From Tistrella mobilis KA081020-065 (GTDB taxonomy: Bacteria > Pseudomonadota > Alphaproteobacteria > Tistrellales > Tistrellaceae): 64,000 bases of DNA. This document shows positions 10,201-19,562 of the stretch, in pieces. Where the stretch lies: positions 1,595,501 through 1,659,500 of the forward strand of contig NC_017956.1 of the NCBI RefSeq assembly GCF_000264455.2, given 5' to 3'. The notes under the pieces were generated by a model. The model was not told the origin of the DNA. It did no database searches and worked only from the letters and a program-made list of their open reading frames with translations. The translations under genes were made by a program, and so were the position numbers. Numbering within the stretch: the stretch's first letter is position 1; each line of letters opens with the position of its first letter.

Positions 10201-10650
10201 ATGGACACCTCAGAAATCATCCTCCGCCTCGGCATCGCCACTGCCGCCGGTCTGCTGCTGGGCCTCGACCGCGAATTGCGCGGGATTTCGGCCGGCATCC
10301 GTACCCATGCGCTGGTGGCGATGAGTTCGGCGCTGATTACGGTGTCGGCGCTGATTCTCTACGATGATCTGCGGGCCTCGGGGCAGCCCGATCTGGATCC
10401 GCTGCGCGTGGTCCAGGGCCTGGCCCAGGCGATCGGCTTTGTCGCCGCCGGGGCGATTTTTGTCTCGAAGTCCGCCGTCCATAACCTGACATCGGCTGCC
10501 AACATCTGGCTTGCTGCAGCCATCGGCATAGCTTCGGGCGCGGGGCAGATGCGTCTGGTGGCGGTGGGCGTGGGGCTCGGGGTGATCATCGTCACCCTGG
10601 TCAGGATCGTCTCGAAGCTCATTCCGGGGAGCGACAAGGAGGAGGACTGA
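10201..10650 (+). CDS. MgtC/SapB family membrane protein
   Basis: A 149-residue inner-membrane protein with four hydrophobic segments. The family signature is clear: an N-terminal amphipathic start with LGLDRELRG, then GIRTHALVAMSSAL, and the third block VQGLAQAIGFVAAGAIFVSK followed by GLTSA-like NLTSAANIWLAAAIGIASG. MgtC proteins are linked to growth in low magnesium, acid pH and intracellular survival. The C-terminal soluble domain of longer MgtC proteins is absent, as in SapB-like short forms. Start is ATG at 10201; the frame extends upstream without similarity. Confidence 0.85.
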   Translation: MDTSEIILRLGIATAAGLLLGLDRELRGISAGIRTHALVAMSSALITVSALILYDDLRASGQPDLDPLRVVQGLAQAIGFVAAGAIFVSKSAVHNLTSAANIWLAAAIGIASGAGQMRLVAVGVGLGVIIVTLVRIVSKLIPGSDKEED

Positions 10651-10853
10651 CCGCCGGTCCTTGTCGACATCCATTGCTCCGCATGCAGGGCGCGCTTGCC
10701 AATCGCCATCGCACCCGGTTTGCTGATCCGACATGATGATGGGGGATCAGGCAGTGTGGATGGGCAGATCGGGCCGGAGCAGCCGATGGCAGGCGGCTGC
10801 AATTGAGAGGCAGGCGCAGAAATGGCAGGCCGGCGCGGCGGAGGGCTGTCCCC

Positions 10854-12545
10854 ATGGTCTATGACCGGCTGTCCCATCCGCCCCTGCCGGTGGTTCTGGC
10901 GGCCGCTGCCCAGCATATGGGGCTGATGGCGGTCACGCTGGTTTTCCCGCTGCTGATCGCCCGCGCGGCAGGGGCCGATGCCTCGATGCAGGGCCACTAC
11001 ATGCAGCTGTCCATGCTGGCGATGGGGGTGGGCACGCTGATCCAGGCCTGGGGCGGACGGCTTTTCGGGCGCGTCAGGATCGGCAGCGGTTTCCTTCTGC
11101 CGGCGGTGTTTGCCGCCGCCTATCTGCCGCCCGCGCTTCAGGTGGCCCGGACCGGCGGACTTGAGGCGGTGGCCGGGCTCACCATCGCGGCCGGCCTCTC
11201 GCAGATCGTGCTCAGCCGACTGATCGGCCGCTTGCGGCCCTATCTCTCGATCGAGATCGTGGGCCTGGTCGTTTTCATGATCGGCATCATTCTGGGGATC
11301 GTGGCCTTCAGGCTGATCACGGGGATCGGGCAGCCGCAGCCGCTCGAAACGCGCGGTACGGGGACGGCGATCCTGGCGCTTGCGGTCATGCTGGGCCTGT
11401 CGGTCTGGGGCGGGGCGCGTATCCGCAATCTGGCGGTGCTGATCGGCATGGGGCTGGGGACGATCGCCTATTTCGGCGCCAGCCTGACTATGGGGCTGCC
11501 CTTTGCAGACGGGGCGGCGCCGCTGGAAGTGATCGAATGGCCGCTGATCGTGCCCACCTTCGAGGCCACGGCCCTGCCTGGCTTCCTGGTCGGGGCGCTC
11601 GCCTGCACGCTCAGGGCCTTCGGCGACGTCGTGGCCAGTCAGAAGGCCGGAGATCGGGACTGGAGGCGCCCGGACTATCCGAACATCGAGGCGGGCGTGC
11701 TCGCCGACGGCATCGGCAGCGTCTTCGCCGGGGTGATCGGCACCATGGGCATCAACACCTATTCGGCCAGTGTCGGCCTTTCTGTCGTGACCGGCATCCG
11801 GGCACGACGGGTTGCGCTGGTCGCGGGGGCCGGGTGGGTCGTGCTCGCCTTCCTGCCCGGCTCGGCGACCTTCGTCCTGGCCATTCCGCAGGGCGTGCTT
11901 GGCGCAGCGCTGCTCTTTGCATCCTGTTTCGTGGTGCTGGCCGGAATCTCCATTCTCGGCCAGCGCATGCTGGATGCCCGCCGGACGATCGTCATCGGGC
12001 TCGGGCTGCTGCTCTGGGTCTCGTTCGACCAGATGCCCGCCTTTTATGCGGACAACCTGCCCGACCTGCTGCGGCCGGTGGTGACCTCGTCCCTGGTTCT
12101 GGGGCTGCTGACGGCCCTGCTGCTGAACGCGGCCTTCCGGATCGGCAGCCGGACGACCCGGCAATTCGCCTGGCGGCCCGCCGACGGCTTCGCGCCGCTG
12201 CGTGATTTTCTGCGCGAAAGCGGCGAGGCCGGCGGCGTGCGCGCCGATGCCATGCTGCGGCTCGTCCAGCTGGCCGACGAATTCAGCCATGCAGCCCCGG
12301 CGCTCGCCGGCGCAAGCCCGGTCGCGGTAACCACGCGCATGGATGAATACCGCCTGGAAGTGTCGCTGAGCTGGACGGGAACGGCGCTCGAACCCGGACC
12401 ACAGCCGAGCCTCGAGGATCATGTCGACGAAGACGGGGTGATGAACGGCGTCGTGCTGGCGCTGATGACACGCCTCGCCGACCGCCTGATCCGCCGGCGC
12501 CTGCCTGATGGGCGGCATGAAATCCTGTGCGTCGTGGAACAGTGA
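10854..12545 (+). CDS. NCS2 nucleobase:cation symporter (xanthine/uracil permease family) with extra C-terminal domain
   Basis: A 563-residue inner-membrane permease for purines or pyrimidines. The NCS2 scaffold is visible from QHMGLMAVTLVFPLLIAR near residue 17 to about residue 430, with the family region GFLVGALACTLRAFGDVVASQKAG and the NTYSASVGLSVVTGIRARRV stretch near 300 that corresponds to the conserved NTFAQNVGL-type motif. Residues 440-563 form a hydrophilic tail ending in RLPDGRHEILCVVEQ that resembles the end of an RsbW/histidine-kinase-like ATPase fold, but without clear N-, G1- or G2-box residues. The start at 10854 follows GGAGGG by eight bases. Substrate is unknown. Confidence 0.83.
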   Translation: MVYDRLSHPPLPVVLAAAAQHMGLMAVTLVFPLLIARAAGADASMQGHYMQLSMLAMGVGTLIQAWGGRLFGRVRIGSGFLLPAVFAAAYLPPALQVARTGGLEAVAGLTIAAGLSQIVLSRLIGRLRPYLSIEIVGLVVFMIGIILGIVAFRLITGIGQPQPLETRGTGTAILALAVMLGLSVWGGARIRNLAVLIGMGLGTIAYFGASLTMGLPFADGAAPLEVIEWPLIVPTFEATALPGFLVGALACTLRAFGDVVASQKAGDRDWRRPDYPNIEAGVLADGIGSVFAGVIGTMGINTYSASVGLSVVTGIRARRVALVAGAGWVVLAFLPGSATFVLAIPQGVLGAALLFASCFVVLAGISILGQRMLDARRTIVIGLGLLLWVSFDQMPAFYADNLPDLLRPVVTSSLVLGLLTALLLNAAFRIGSRTTRQFAWRPADGFAPLRDFLRESGEAGGVRADAMLRLVQLADEFSHAAPALAGASPVAVTTRMDEYRLEVSLSWTGTALEPGPQPSLEDHVDEDGVMNGVVLALMTRLADRLIRRRLPDGRHEILCVVEQ

Positions 12546-12621
12546 GGGTCGCGCTCGTACAATCGGACATGCCCTGATGACAACCAGGCCCACTCAACGG
12601 GCCGCAGGGAGGCGGGAGGAA

Positions 12622-13485
12622 ATGTCCATGCACAAATCCATGCTCACATCCGATGGCGCCACCATCCGCTATGTCGACGAGGGGGCCGGCGAGGTGCTGA
12701 TCCTGCTGCATGGCTGGGCGCAGTCGGCGGCGATGTTCCGGCATCAGATTGCGGAGTTCGCCGGGATCCGGCGGGTGATCGCACCCGATTTCCGTGGGCA
12801 TGGCACATCCCCCGACTGCGCCCACGGTCATCGCATCTACCGTTTTGCGGCCGATCTGGCCGAGCTGATCGAGCGGGAAGACATCCGGCGGGCAACTGTT
12901 CTGGGCTGGTCGATGGGGGCGTCGGTGCTCTGGGCCTATGTCGATCTTTTCGGCAGCGGGCGGATCGACCGCTGCGTCTTCGTCGACGAGCCCGCCTCGG
13001 TGATGCGTCAGGCCGGCATGACCGACGACGAGGCGGCCGATGCCGGCGCCCTGTTCGATGCCGCGACCATGATCGGCATCGCGAGCCAGCTGGCGGGGCC
13101 CGACAGTGCGGCGGCGCGGGAGGCTTTTCTCGACGGCATGATCACTCCGGGCATCCCGTCGGAGCTGCGGCGCTTCCTGCTGGACGAGAACCTTCGCCCC
13201 GAGGCCCGGACCATCGCCGCGCTGTTCGCGGATCATTGTTCGATCGACTGGCGCGATGTGTTCGCGCGGTTCGACATGCCGGTGCTGGTGATCGGCGGCC
13301 GGGTCAGCCATGTCGACATCCGCTCGCAGATCTGGATCCGCGACCGGTTGCCGGAGGCCGAACTGGTGATCCTCGACGAAGCCGATGGCGGCGCGCATTT
13401 CCCGTTCATCGAGGCGCCGGAGGTTTTCAACGCCGTGCTCGCAGGCTTCCTCGGCACCCCGACCGCCGCCGCCGGGGCAGCCTGA
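12622..13485 (+). CDS. Alpha/beta hydrolase
   Basis: A 287-residue cytosolic alpha/beta-fold hydrolase. The oxyanion motif LLHGWAQSAAMF is near residue 30, FRGHGTSPD near 60, the nucleophile elbow GWSMGA near 96, a candidate acid in the FDMPVLVIGG strand region, and the catalytic His in DGGAHFPFIE near 258. The pattern is closest to haloalkane dehalogenase, esterase and non-heme chloroperoxidase relatives, and no substrate can be named. The start at 12622 has an excellent GGGAGGA site. It begins 77 bases after the permease and could be in one transcript with it. Confidence 0.83.
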   Translation: MSMHKSMLTSDGATIRYVDEGAGEVLILLHGWAQSAAMFRHQIAEFAGIRRVIAPDFRGHGTSPDCAHGHRIYRFAADLAELIEREDIRRATVLGWSMGASVLWAYVDLFGSGRIDRCVFVDEPASVMRQAGMTDDEAADAGALFDAATMIGIASQLAGPDSAAAREAFLDGMITPGIPSELRRFLLDENLRPEARTIAALFADHCSIDWRDVFARFDMPVLVIGGRVSHVDIRSQIWIRDRLPEAELVILDEADGGAHFPFIEAPEVFNAVLAGFLGTPTAAAGAA

Positions 13486-13587
13486 GCGGGCACGACCGTA
13501 GTCGATCGACCGCAAGGAACACTCGGTTTCGCTGTTCGTTGCTCCCGACCCGATACCACTCCCGGTATCGGCAATCGAGGAGGTCTT

Positions 13588-14664
13588 ATGACGGAGGTAA
13601 CCGGCCGGAAGGCGGCCGTGCGCGCCGCCGATCAGCAGGGTGACCAGGCATCGGGCAGCACGCGGCGTGCCCTGGCGGAACTCGCCCTGGCGATGGTCCT
13701 GTTCGGCTCGGCGACGCCGGTCGCCCGGATCGTGACCGCGGCGATGCCGGTCTTCGTGGCCGGCAGCTTGCGGGCGGTGATCGGCGCCCTGCTGCTGTTG
13801 CCGGTGATCATCCGGCGGCGCAAGGCGCTGGCCGCGATCGACCGGCGGAGCTGGTGGCTGATCGTCTTCATTTCCGCCTTCGGCATGGTCGGCTTTACCG
13901 TCTTCATGCTCTACGGCATGCAGATGGTCTCGGGCATCGAAGGCTCGGTGGTGATGAGCACCACGCCCGCGGTGACGGCGCTCGCCTCGGTTCTGGTGCT
14001 GAAGGATCGGGTGAGCTGGCGGACGGTGGTTGCCGTGGCGCTGGCGGTGGCGGGTGTCCTGGTGCTGCAGCTGGGCGCCGGCGGCGTTGCGGGCGAGGGG
14101 GCCGGTGGCGGCGGCCAGGGCGGCAATGGCGGTAGTGGCGGTAGCGGCGGGCCGGGCTGGATCGGCATGCTGCTGGTCTTCGCCGCCGTGTGCTGCCAGG
14201 TCGCCTATACCCTGCTCGGCAAGCTGGCGGCGCAGCGGGTGGATCCGGTGCTCGTCGCGGCCCTGTCTGCCTGGATGGCGCTGATCGTCTTCCTGCCGCT
14301 GGCGCTCTGGCAGCTGCCCGATTTCACCCCGCGCGCGGTGGGTGGCGAGGCCTGGGCGGCGGCCGTCTGGTACGGCGCCGGCACCCTCGCCATGGGCAAC
14401 TGGCTCTGGTATGCCGGGCTCGCCCGGGTGCAGGGGGCCGTGGCGGCGGGGTTCATGGCGTTGATGCCGATGTCGGCACTGGTGCTGTCTTACATTCTGC
14501 TGGGGGAGCCGTTCCGCATGGTGCATCTGGCCGGCTTTGTGGTGGTGCTCGCCAGCGTGCTCATGATCTCGTGGGAGCATGCGCGCATGGCCCGCCGGGC
14601 GGTTACCCGGGCAGAGCGGACGGATCGCGCGGGCGACGAGGAGAGCGAGATGGTCCGCGGCTGA
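13588..14664 (+). CDS. EamA/DMT-family transporter
   Basis: A 358-residue inner-membrane protein with two EamA repeats and about ten hydrophobic helices. The first repeat begins [17 protein letters not shown] and the second begins near residue 192 with [19 protein letters not shown]. Between them (about residues 166-190) sits an unusual Gly/Ser-rich linker made almost only of Gly, Ala, Gln, Asn and Ser. Family members export metabolites, amino acids or drugs. ATG follows GAGGAGGTC closely. The tail after the last helix is short, basic and acidic. Confidence 0.85.
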   Translation: MTEVTGRKAAVRAADQQGDQASGSTRRALAELALAMVLFGSATPVARIVTAAMPVFVAGSLRAVIGALLLLPVIIRRRKALAAIDRRSWWLIVFISAFGMVGFTVFMLYGMQMVSGIEGSVVMSTTPAVTALASVLVLKDRVSWRTVVAVALAVAGVLVLQLGAGGVAGEGAGGGGQGGNGGSGGSGGPGWIGMLLVFAAVCCQVAYTLLGKLAAQRVDPVLVAALSAWMALIVFLPLALWQLPDFTPRAVGGEAWAAAVWYGAGTLAMGNWLWYAGLARVQGAVAAGFMALMPMSALVLSYILLGEPFRMVHLAGFVVVLASVLMISWEHARMARRAVTRAERTDRAGDEESEMVRG

Positions 14665-14788
14665 TCGCATGGGCCGCCCGCGCCGTCTGCGCCCTTGCCA
14701 AACCCGCCCGGTCGTGGTTCTCTCCGCTCCACCGGGCGGTGGCCGGCGCGATGGTCCGGCGGCACCGCCCCGACCCTCAGGAGGCGCG

Positions 14789-16336
14789 ATGACCGACCGC
14801 ATCCTGATCCTCGACTTCGGCAGCCAGGTGACGCAGCTGATCGCGCGCCGTGTGCGCGAGGCGGGGGTCTATTCCGAAATCAAGCCGTTCAGCGTCGATT
14901 CCGCGTGGATCGAGGCTTTCGCACCCGCAGGCGTGATCCTGTCGGGCGGCCCCGCATCGGTGACCGAGGCGGCGACGCCGCGTGCGCCGGACGTGGTCTT
15001 CCGCCTGGGCGTGCCGGTGCTCGGCATCTGCTATGGTCAGCAGACCATGGTCGATCAGCTGGGCGGCCGGGTGGAAGCCGATGATCACCGCGAGTTCGGC
15101 CGCGCCTATGTCGATGTCCGCGATGCCTGCCCGCTGTTCGACAGCGTCTGGGCGCCGGGCGAGCGCCACCAGGTGTGGATGAGCCATGGCGACCGCGTGA
15201 CCGCGCTGCCCGAGGGCTTCCGCGTGGTCGGCACCTCGGACGGCGCGCCCTTCGCCGCCATCGCCGACGATACCCGCCGCTTCTTCGGCGTGCAGTTCCA
15301 CCCCGAGGTGGTGCACACCCCGGACGGGGCGAAGCTGATCGGTCATTTCGTCCGCGACATCTGCGGCTGCCCCGGCGACTGGACCATGGCCGCCTTCCGC
15401 GAGAGCGCGATCGCGCGCATCCGCGAGCAGGTGGGCCGCGAGCGGGTGATCTGCGGCCTGTCGGGCGGCGTCGACAGCGCGGTTGCGGCCAAGCTGATCC
15501 ACGAGGCGATCGGCGACCAGCTGACCTGCGTCTTCGTCGACACCGGCCTGCTGCGCTCGGGCGAGGCCGAACAGGTGGTCGACCTGTTCCGCGGCGCCTT
15601 CAACATCCCGCTGGTCCATGTCGATGCCGGCCCGCTCTTCCTCGAAAAGCTGGCGGGCGTGGACGATCCTGAGCGCAAGCGCAAGATCATCGGCGCGACC
15701 TTCATCGACGTGTTCGAGGCTGAAGCGAAGAAGATCGGCGGCGCCTCGTTCCTGGCCCAGGGCACGCTCTATCCCGACGTGATCGAATCGGTCTCGTTCA
15801 CCGGCGGCCCGAGCGTGACCATCAAGTCGCATCACAATGTCGGCGGCCTGCCCGAGCGCATGAACATGAAGCTCGTCGAGCCGCTGCGTGAACTGTTCAA
15901 GGACGAGGTCCGCGACCTCGGCCGCGAACTGGGCCTGCCCGACGGCTTCGTCGGCCGCCATCCCTTCCCGGGACCGGGCCTCGCCATCCGCGTGCTGGGC
16001 GCCGTGGCCGAAGACCGCCTCGCCATCCTGCGCAAGGCCGACCGGATCTATCTGGAAGAGATCCGCAATGCTGGCCTTTACGACGCGATCTGGCAGGCCT
16101 TCGCGGTGCTGCTGCCGGTCCGCTCGGTGGGCGTGATGGGCGACGGCCGCACCTACGACAATGTCTGCGCGCTGCGCGCCGTCACCTCCACCGACGGCAT
16201 GACCGCCGACAGCTACCCCTTCGACCACGCCTTCCTGAGCCATGTGGCGCACAGGATCATCAACGAGGTCAAGGGCATCAACCGGGTGACCTATGACGTG
16301 ACGTCGAAGCCGCCTGGAACGATCGAGTGGGAGTGA
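14789..16336 (+). CDS. guaA: GMP synthase (glutamine-hydrolysing)
   Basis: A 515-residue cytosolic enzyme converting XMP to GMP with ATP and glutamine ammonia. The class I amidotransferase domain has nucleophile Cys81 in GICYGQQTM and the His/Glu pair in [12 protein letters not shown]. The ATP-pyrophosphatase loop [14 protein letters not shown] is near residue 224, and the C-terminal dimerisation domain ends in the invariant KPPGTIEWE. The start at 14789 follows CAGGAGG. Together with guaB it completes the IMP-to-GMP branch on the same strand. Confidence 0.97.
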   Translation: MTDRILILDFGSQVTQLIARRVREAGVYSEIKPFSVDSAWIEAFAPAGVILSGGPASVTEAATPRAPDVVFRLGVPVLGICYGQQTMVDQLGGRVEADDHREFGRAYVDVRDACPLFDSVWAPGERHQVWMSHGDRVTALPEGFRVVGTSDGAPFAAIADDTRRFFGVQFHPEVVHTPDGAKLIGHFVRDICGCPGDWTMAAFRESAIARIREQVGRERVICGLSGGVDSAVAAKLIHEAIGDQLTCVFVDTGLLRSGEAEQVVDLFRGAFNIPLVHVDAGPLFLEKLAGVDDPERKRKIIGATFIDVFEAEAKKIGGASFLAQGTLYPDVIESVSFTGGPSVTIKSHHNVGGLPERMNMKLVEPLRELFKDEVRDLGRELGLPDGFVGRHPFPGPGLAIRVLGAVAEDRLAILRKADRIYLEEIRNAGLYDAIWQAFAVLLPVRSVGVMGDGRTYDNVCALRAVTSTDGMTADSYPFDHAFLSHVAHRIINEVKGINRVTYDVTSKPPGTIEWE

Positions 16337-16372
16337 GGGGCCGCGGCCTCTGACAGATCGCTGGACTGAGGG

Positions 16373-16403
16373 AAACCGCCGGGGCGAAAGCTTCGGCGGT
16401 TTT
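16373..16403 (+). terminator. Rho-independent terminator of guaA
   Basis: A 13-bp stem (16373-16385 with 16390-16402, two G-T pairs) closes a GAAA tetraloop and ends in TTTT. It lies 37 bases after the guaA stop. Confidence 0.88.
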
Positions 16404-16549
16404 CGTCTTCCAGGACTCACAGCCTTACCGGACAACTTGCTCCTGAGTTTCGACCTGTTCCACCGGCTTGGGATCGTCGGCTTCATCGGGCCCATCGGCG
16501 AAAGACCGTCGTCGCCGCTTTGTGCCAGTAGAGCTGATCCCAAGGCCGA

Positions 16550-16590
16550 TATAGCACTGCTATAGACTCGATCCTATAGCGGTGCTATAG
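16550..16590 (+). promoter_or_regulatory. Paired palindromic operators upstream of the TetR gene
   Basis: Two related palindromes stand out from the GC-rich background: TATAGCACTGCTATA (16550-16564) and CTATAGCGGTGCTATAG (16574-16590), centred about 25 bases apart. The second overlaps a possible -10 box TATAGT. They lie 32 bases before the TetR start, so autorepression of the regulator and the dehydratase gene behind it is the natural reading. Confidence 0.7.
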
Positions 16591-16621
16591 TCTGAAAACG
16601 GTCAGGAGGGCGGCACCCGAT

Positions 16622-17197
16622 ATGGATACGAAGACGGCACTGGTGGCGGCGGCCCTGACGCTGATCGAGAAGGAGGGCGCGGCGGCTTTCTCGACCCGGG
16701 CGGTCTGCGACATCGCGAAGGTGACGGCGCCCACCCTTTATCATCATTTCCGGAGCGCCGACGGTCTGTTGAGCGCGGCGATCGCCGAAGCGTTCGAACA
16801 GTTCCTGTCATCGAAGAGGGCGGCCATCCGGTCGACGGATCCGGTCGCGGCGCTGATCGAAGGCTGGGACAACTATGTCGGATTCGCCGCGGCGCGCCCC
16901 CGCCTTTACGCGGCGATGATGGCGCGGTTCCTCTCGGGCGCCGATCTGCCGGCAGCGCGGGAGGGACAGGCCATGCTGCGCCAGCGCATTGCGCAGATCG
17001 AGGCTGCCGGCCGGCTGGCGATCGCGCCCGAGGCGGCCGTTCAGGTCATCTGGGCCTCGGCGAATTCCGCCGCGCTGCTGTTCCTCGGCACCACGCTTCA
17101 GCCCGGCGTCGATATGGGCACTCCCGATCCCGTCCCCATCGCCCGGCTGCGCGATGGCGCCGTGCAGGCGATCTGCACCCCGGCTCTACCGGAGTAG
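16622..17197 (+). CDS. TetR/AcrR family transcriptional regulator
   Basis: A 191-residue repressor. The helix-turn-helix occupies about residues 22-45, ending in the typical APTLYHHFRSADGLLSAAI. The C-terminal ligand-binding domain includes LYAAMMARFLSGADLPAARE and WASANSAALLFLG, a pattern seen in regulators of small efflux or redox genes. Start is ATG after GGAGGG. Two palindromes directly upstream are likely its own operators, and the epimerase gene starts 4 bases after its stop. Confidence 0.87.
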   Translation: MDTKTALVAAALTLIEKEGAAAFSTRAVCDIAKVTAPTLYHHFRSADGLLSAAIAEAFEQFLSSKRAAIRSTDPVAALIEGWDNYVGFAAARPRLYAAMMARFLSGADLPAAREGQAMLRQRIAQIEAAGRLAIAPEAAVQVIWASANSAALLFLGTTLQPGVDMGTPDPVPIARLRDGAVQAICTPALPE

Positions 17198-17201
17198 ACG
17201 C

Positions 17202-18176
17202 ATGAAAATCTTTGTGACCGGCGGGTCCGGCTTTCTCGGCGCGCGCCTTATCCCCAGGCTGATGGCGGAAGGCCACGAGGTGCTGGCCATGGCCCGCTCG
17301 CCATTGGCCGATGGCAAGCTGCGGGCGCTTGGGGCGGTGCCGGTTCGCGGCGACATGAACAATCCCGGCGACATGGCAATGCCGCCGGTCGACGCGGTCA
17401 TCCATCTGGCGGCTCACTTCCGCTTTGCCGGTCCGCGCGCGCCATACTTCCGCGTCAATGTCGACGGCACGAAAGCGCTGTTGAAGGCCGCGCGGGCAGC
17501 GGGGGCGTCATCCTTCATCTATCTGACGGCGGCGGCCGTCATCATGGACGATCATGGCTCGCCGATCCGCAATGCCGACGAGCGGGCGCCGACCTTTTCG
17601 AAGAGTTTCTCGCCCTACATCGCCAGCAAGGCGACCAGCGAGGCCGGCGTTCTGGCAGCCAGCGGCTCCGGTCTCCGCACCATCGCCATTCGTCCCCCGG
17701 GCATCTGGGGGCCGGGCGACGCCTTCAGCCGAAACATCCCGCACGCGATCAGGTCGGGCCGGTTCGCTTTCATCGCGCGCGGCGACTATCCCTATTCCAC
17801 CTGCCATGTCGACAATGTCGTCGAAGCGCTGATCTGCGCGCTCGACCGGGGCGAGGGCGGCCGGGCCTATTTCATCCGCGATCCCGAGAACACGACCTTC
17901 CGCGCCTTCATCGACGGGTTGGCGAAGCTGCAGGGGCTGTCGATCGACACGCTTCGTTCGGTTCCCTATGGGGCGGCCTTCTTCATGGGGCGCATGATGG
18001 AACTGGGCGCCCGCGTCAGGCGCTCGGATCAGGATCCCCCGCTGAGCCGAACGATGGTGCGCCTGATCGGCAGCCCGTTCACGATCAACGACAGCGCCGC
18101 GCGGCGGGATCTGGGCTATGTGGGCAAGGTTTCGCGTCTGGAGGGGCTGGCCTCTTACGGGGCGGGCCTGCCGTAG
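17202..18176 (+). CDS. NAD-dependent epimerase/dehydratase (extended SDR)
   Basis: A 324-residue Rossmann-fold enzyme of the extended short-chain dehydrogenase family. The nucleotide loop is KIFVTGGSGFLGARL at residues 2-16, the central Thr of the Ser/Thr-Tyr-Lys triad lies in IYLTAAAV, and the active-site YIASK (Tyr-x-x-x-Lys) follows near 137-141. It resembles dihydroflavonol-reductase-like and 3-beta-HSD-like enzymes. Substrate is unknown. The ATG at 17202 follows GGAG in the tail of the TetR gene; a two-gene operon controlled by that regulator is likely. Confidence 0.84.
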   Translation: MKIFVTGGSGFLGARLIPRLMAEGHEVLAMARSPLADGKLRALGAVPVRGDMNNPGDMAMPPVDAVIHLAAHFRFAGPRAPYFRVNVDGTKALLKAARAAGASSFIYLTAAAVIMDDHGSPIRNADERAPTFSKSFSPYIASKATSEAGVLAASGSGLRTIAIRPPGIWGPGDAFSRNIPHAIRSGRFAFIARGDYPYSTCHVDNVVEALICALDRGEGGRAYFIRDPENTTFRAFIDGLAKLQGLSIDTLRSVPYGAAFFMGRMMELGARVRRSDQDPPLSRTMVRLIGSPFTINDSAARRDLGYVGKVSRLEGLASYGAGLP

Positions 18177-18257
18177 ATGCCGACCCGGAAAGCCGGCTCT
18201 GATGGCTGATCGATCCCGACAGATGCCGGTTTCTGGTGTCTCGCCGGCATCTGCCGC

Positions 18258-19340
18258 TCACCGCAGGCGTCGCGCGGCGTTGGACTGAGCCTCGCGGATC
18301 AGGCCTGAATACATATTCTCCTTGCCGGGGTACCAAGGCATGGAGCCGACAGATCCGAAGCCTGGGATCGTCTCCATATGTGCCACCATGCGGGCGCGCA
18401 TGCGTTCGTCGGGAAGCGGGCCGGTCATCGCCTGGACGTTGTCGCTCATGTGGTCGGGGTTGGACGTACCGCACAGCACGCTCGTGACGGCGGGATGCGC
18501 CATGACCCATTTGAGGAAGAACTGCGCCCAACTCGTCGCGCCAAACTCCTGCGCGAAGCCTGGCAGCGGCTGACCCTCGACCACCTTCATCAGTCGCGCC
18601 TTTTCAAGCGGTAGATTTATAAGCACGCCGACGCCCTTGTTGGCGGCCGCCGGAAGCAGGCGGCGTTCGGCGTCGCGGTTGAAGATTGAGTAGTTCGTCT
18701 GGATGAAGTCGACATCTTCGCGTTCCACAATGGCCGTCAACTGGTCCTGTGCTGCCGAATCGTGATGGGTTACGCCGACATGGCGTATGAGGCCCTCCTG
18801 CTTCCAGGCCTTCATGAGTGGGATGATGACTGGCGCATTGATGATGCTGTGGCATTGCATAAGATTGATCCTGTCGCGCCATGTCCGCAGACGCGACTGC
18901 CGGAAGCTCTCTTCCGCGTGGCTTTCATCGCCGAGATACTCTCCGGTGGCCCAGATTTTGTTGGCGAGGAAGATCTCGTCAGATCCCGGATGCTCGCCCA
19001 TGAACTGGCCGACGCTGACTTCGGCCGAGCCGTAGAGCGGCGAAGTGTCGACCACGCGGCCGCCTGCTGCAATGTAGCGTTCGAAGACTTGCCGGAGACC
19101 ATCGCGGCTGGCGCCCGGCTTCAGATCGAAGGTCAGGAAGGTGCCGAGCCCGAGGGTCGTGACCCGTTCGCCGGTGCGCGGCAAGGTGCGGGTCAATACA
19201 TCGGGAATCGATCCTGACACTGGCGATACCGTATTCGGACCTGGGACCTGTGCCGTGGCGTGGGTAGCCAGGGCCAGCCCTGTTGCCGCCGCCCCCATGG
19301 TGCCGAGAAAACGACGTCTGTTGATCTTCGGCTGATTCAT
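18258..19340 (-). CDS. Aldo/keto reductase with Tat signal peptide
   Basis: A 360-residue oxidoreductase predicted to be exported folded by the Tat system: residues 5-31 carry INRRRFLGTMGAA and a hydrophobic stretch ending in ATHATAQ. The barrel that follows shows the catalytic tetrad of the family: Asp and Tyr in VVDTSPLYGSAE, Lys in FLANKIWATG and His in INLMQCHS. Periplasmic AKRs are uncommon because NADPH is cytosolic; a few bind other cofactors. Codon use is less GC-biased than in neighbouring genes. It is divergent from a LysR gene across a 222-base gap, suggesting control by that regulator and possible joint transfer. Confidence 0.88.
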   Translation of the reverse strand: MNQPKINRRRFLGTMGAAATGLALATHATAQVPGPNTVSPVSGSIPDVLTRTLPRTGERVTTLGLGTFLTFDLKPGASRDGLRQVFERYIAAGGRVVDTSPLYGSAEVSVGQFMGEHPGSDEIFLANKIWATGEYLGDESHAEESFRQSRLRTWRDRINLMQCHSIINAPVIIPLMKAWKQEGLIRHVGVTHHDSAAQDQLTAIVEREDVDFIQTNYSIFNRDAERRLLPAAANKGVGVLINLPLEKARLMKVVEGQPLPGFAQEFGATSWAQFFLKWVMAHPAVTSVLCGTSNPDHMSDNVQAMTGPLPDERMRARMVAHMETIPGFGSVGSMPWYPGKENMYSGLIREAQSNAARRLR

Positions 19341-19562
19341 GAAATCTCTCCTCTTTCCTGAGATTCGGAACTGGCGGGGTTGGCAGGCTCGATGTGAGTC
19401 CCGTCGAAGCCGACAGCGGCCCGGGTTTCAGCGTCAGCCTCGATCCGACCGGTGAAAGGAAGCAGTCAGGGCGCGCCGACCGATTTTTCTACAACCATGA
19501 CACGAGACTATTGATCTGATAATCTGCACAAAATTGACAAGCTTGGTAAGAAGTGCTTCGCA

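Noticed and set aside
12283-14802. Very long minus-strand open frame (over 800 codons) opposite the hydrolase, DMT and guaA region
   Set aside because: It is antisense to three well-supported genes, full of His/Arg/Gly/Gln low-complexity sequence, and arises because GC-rich third positions remove stop codons from the complementary frame.
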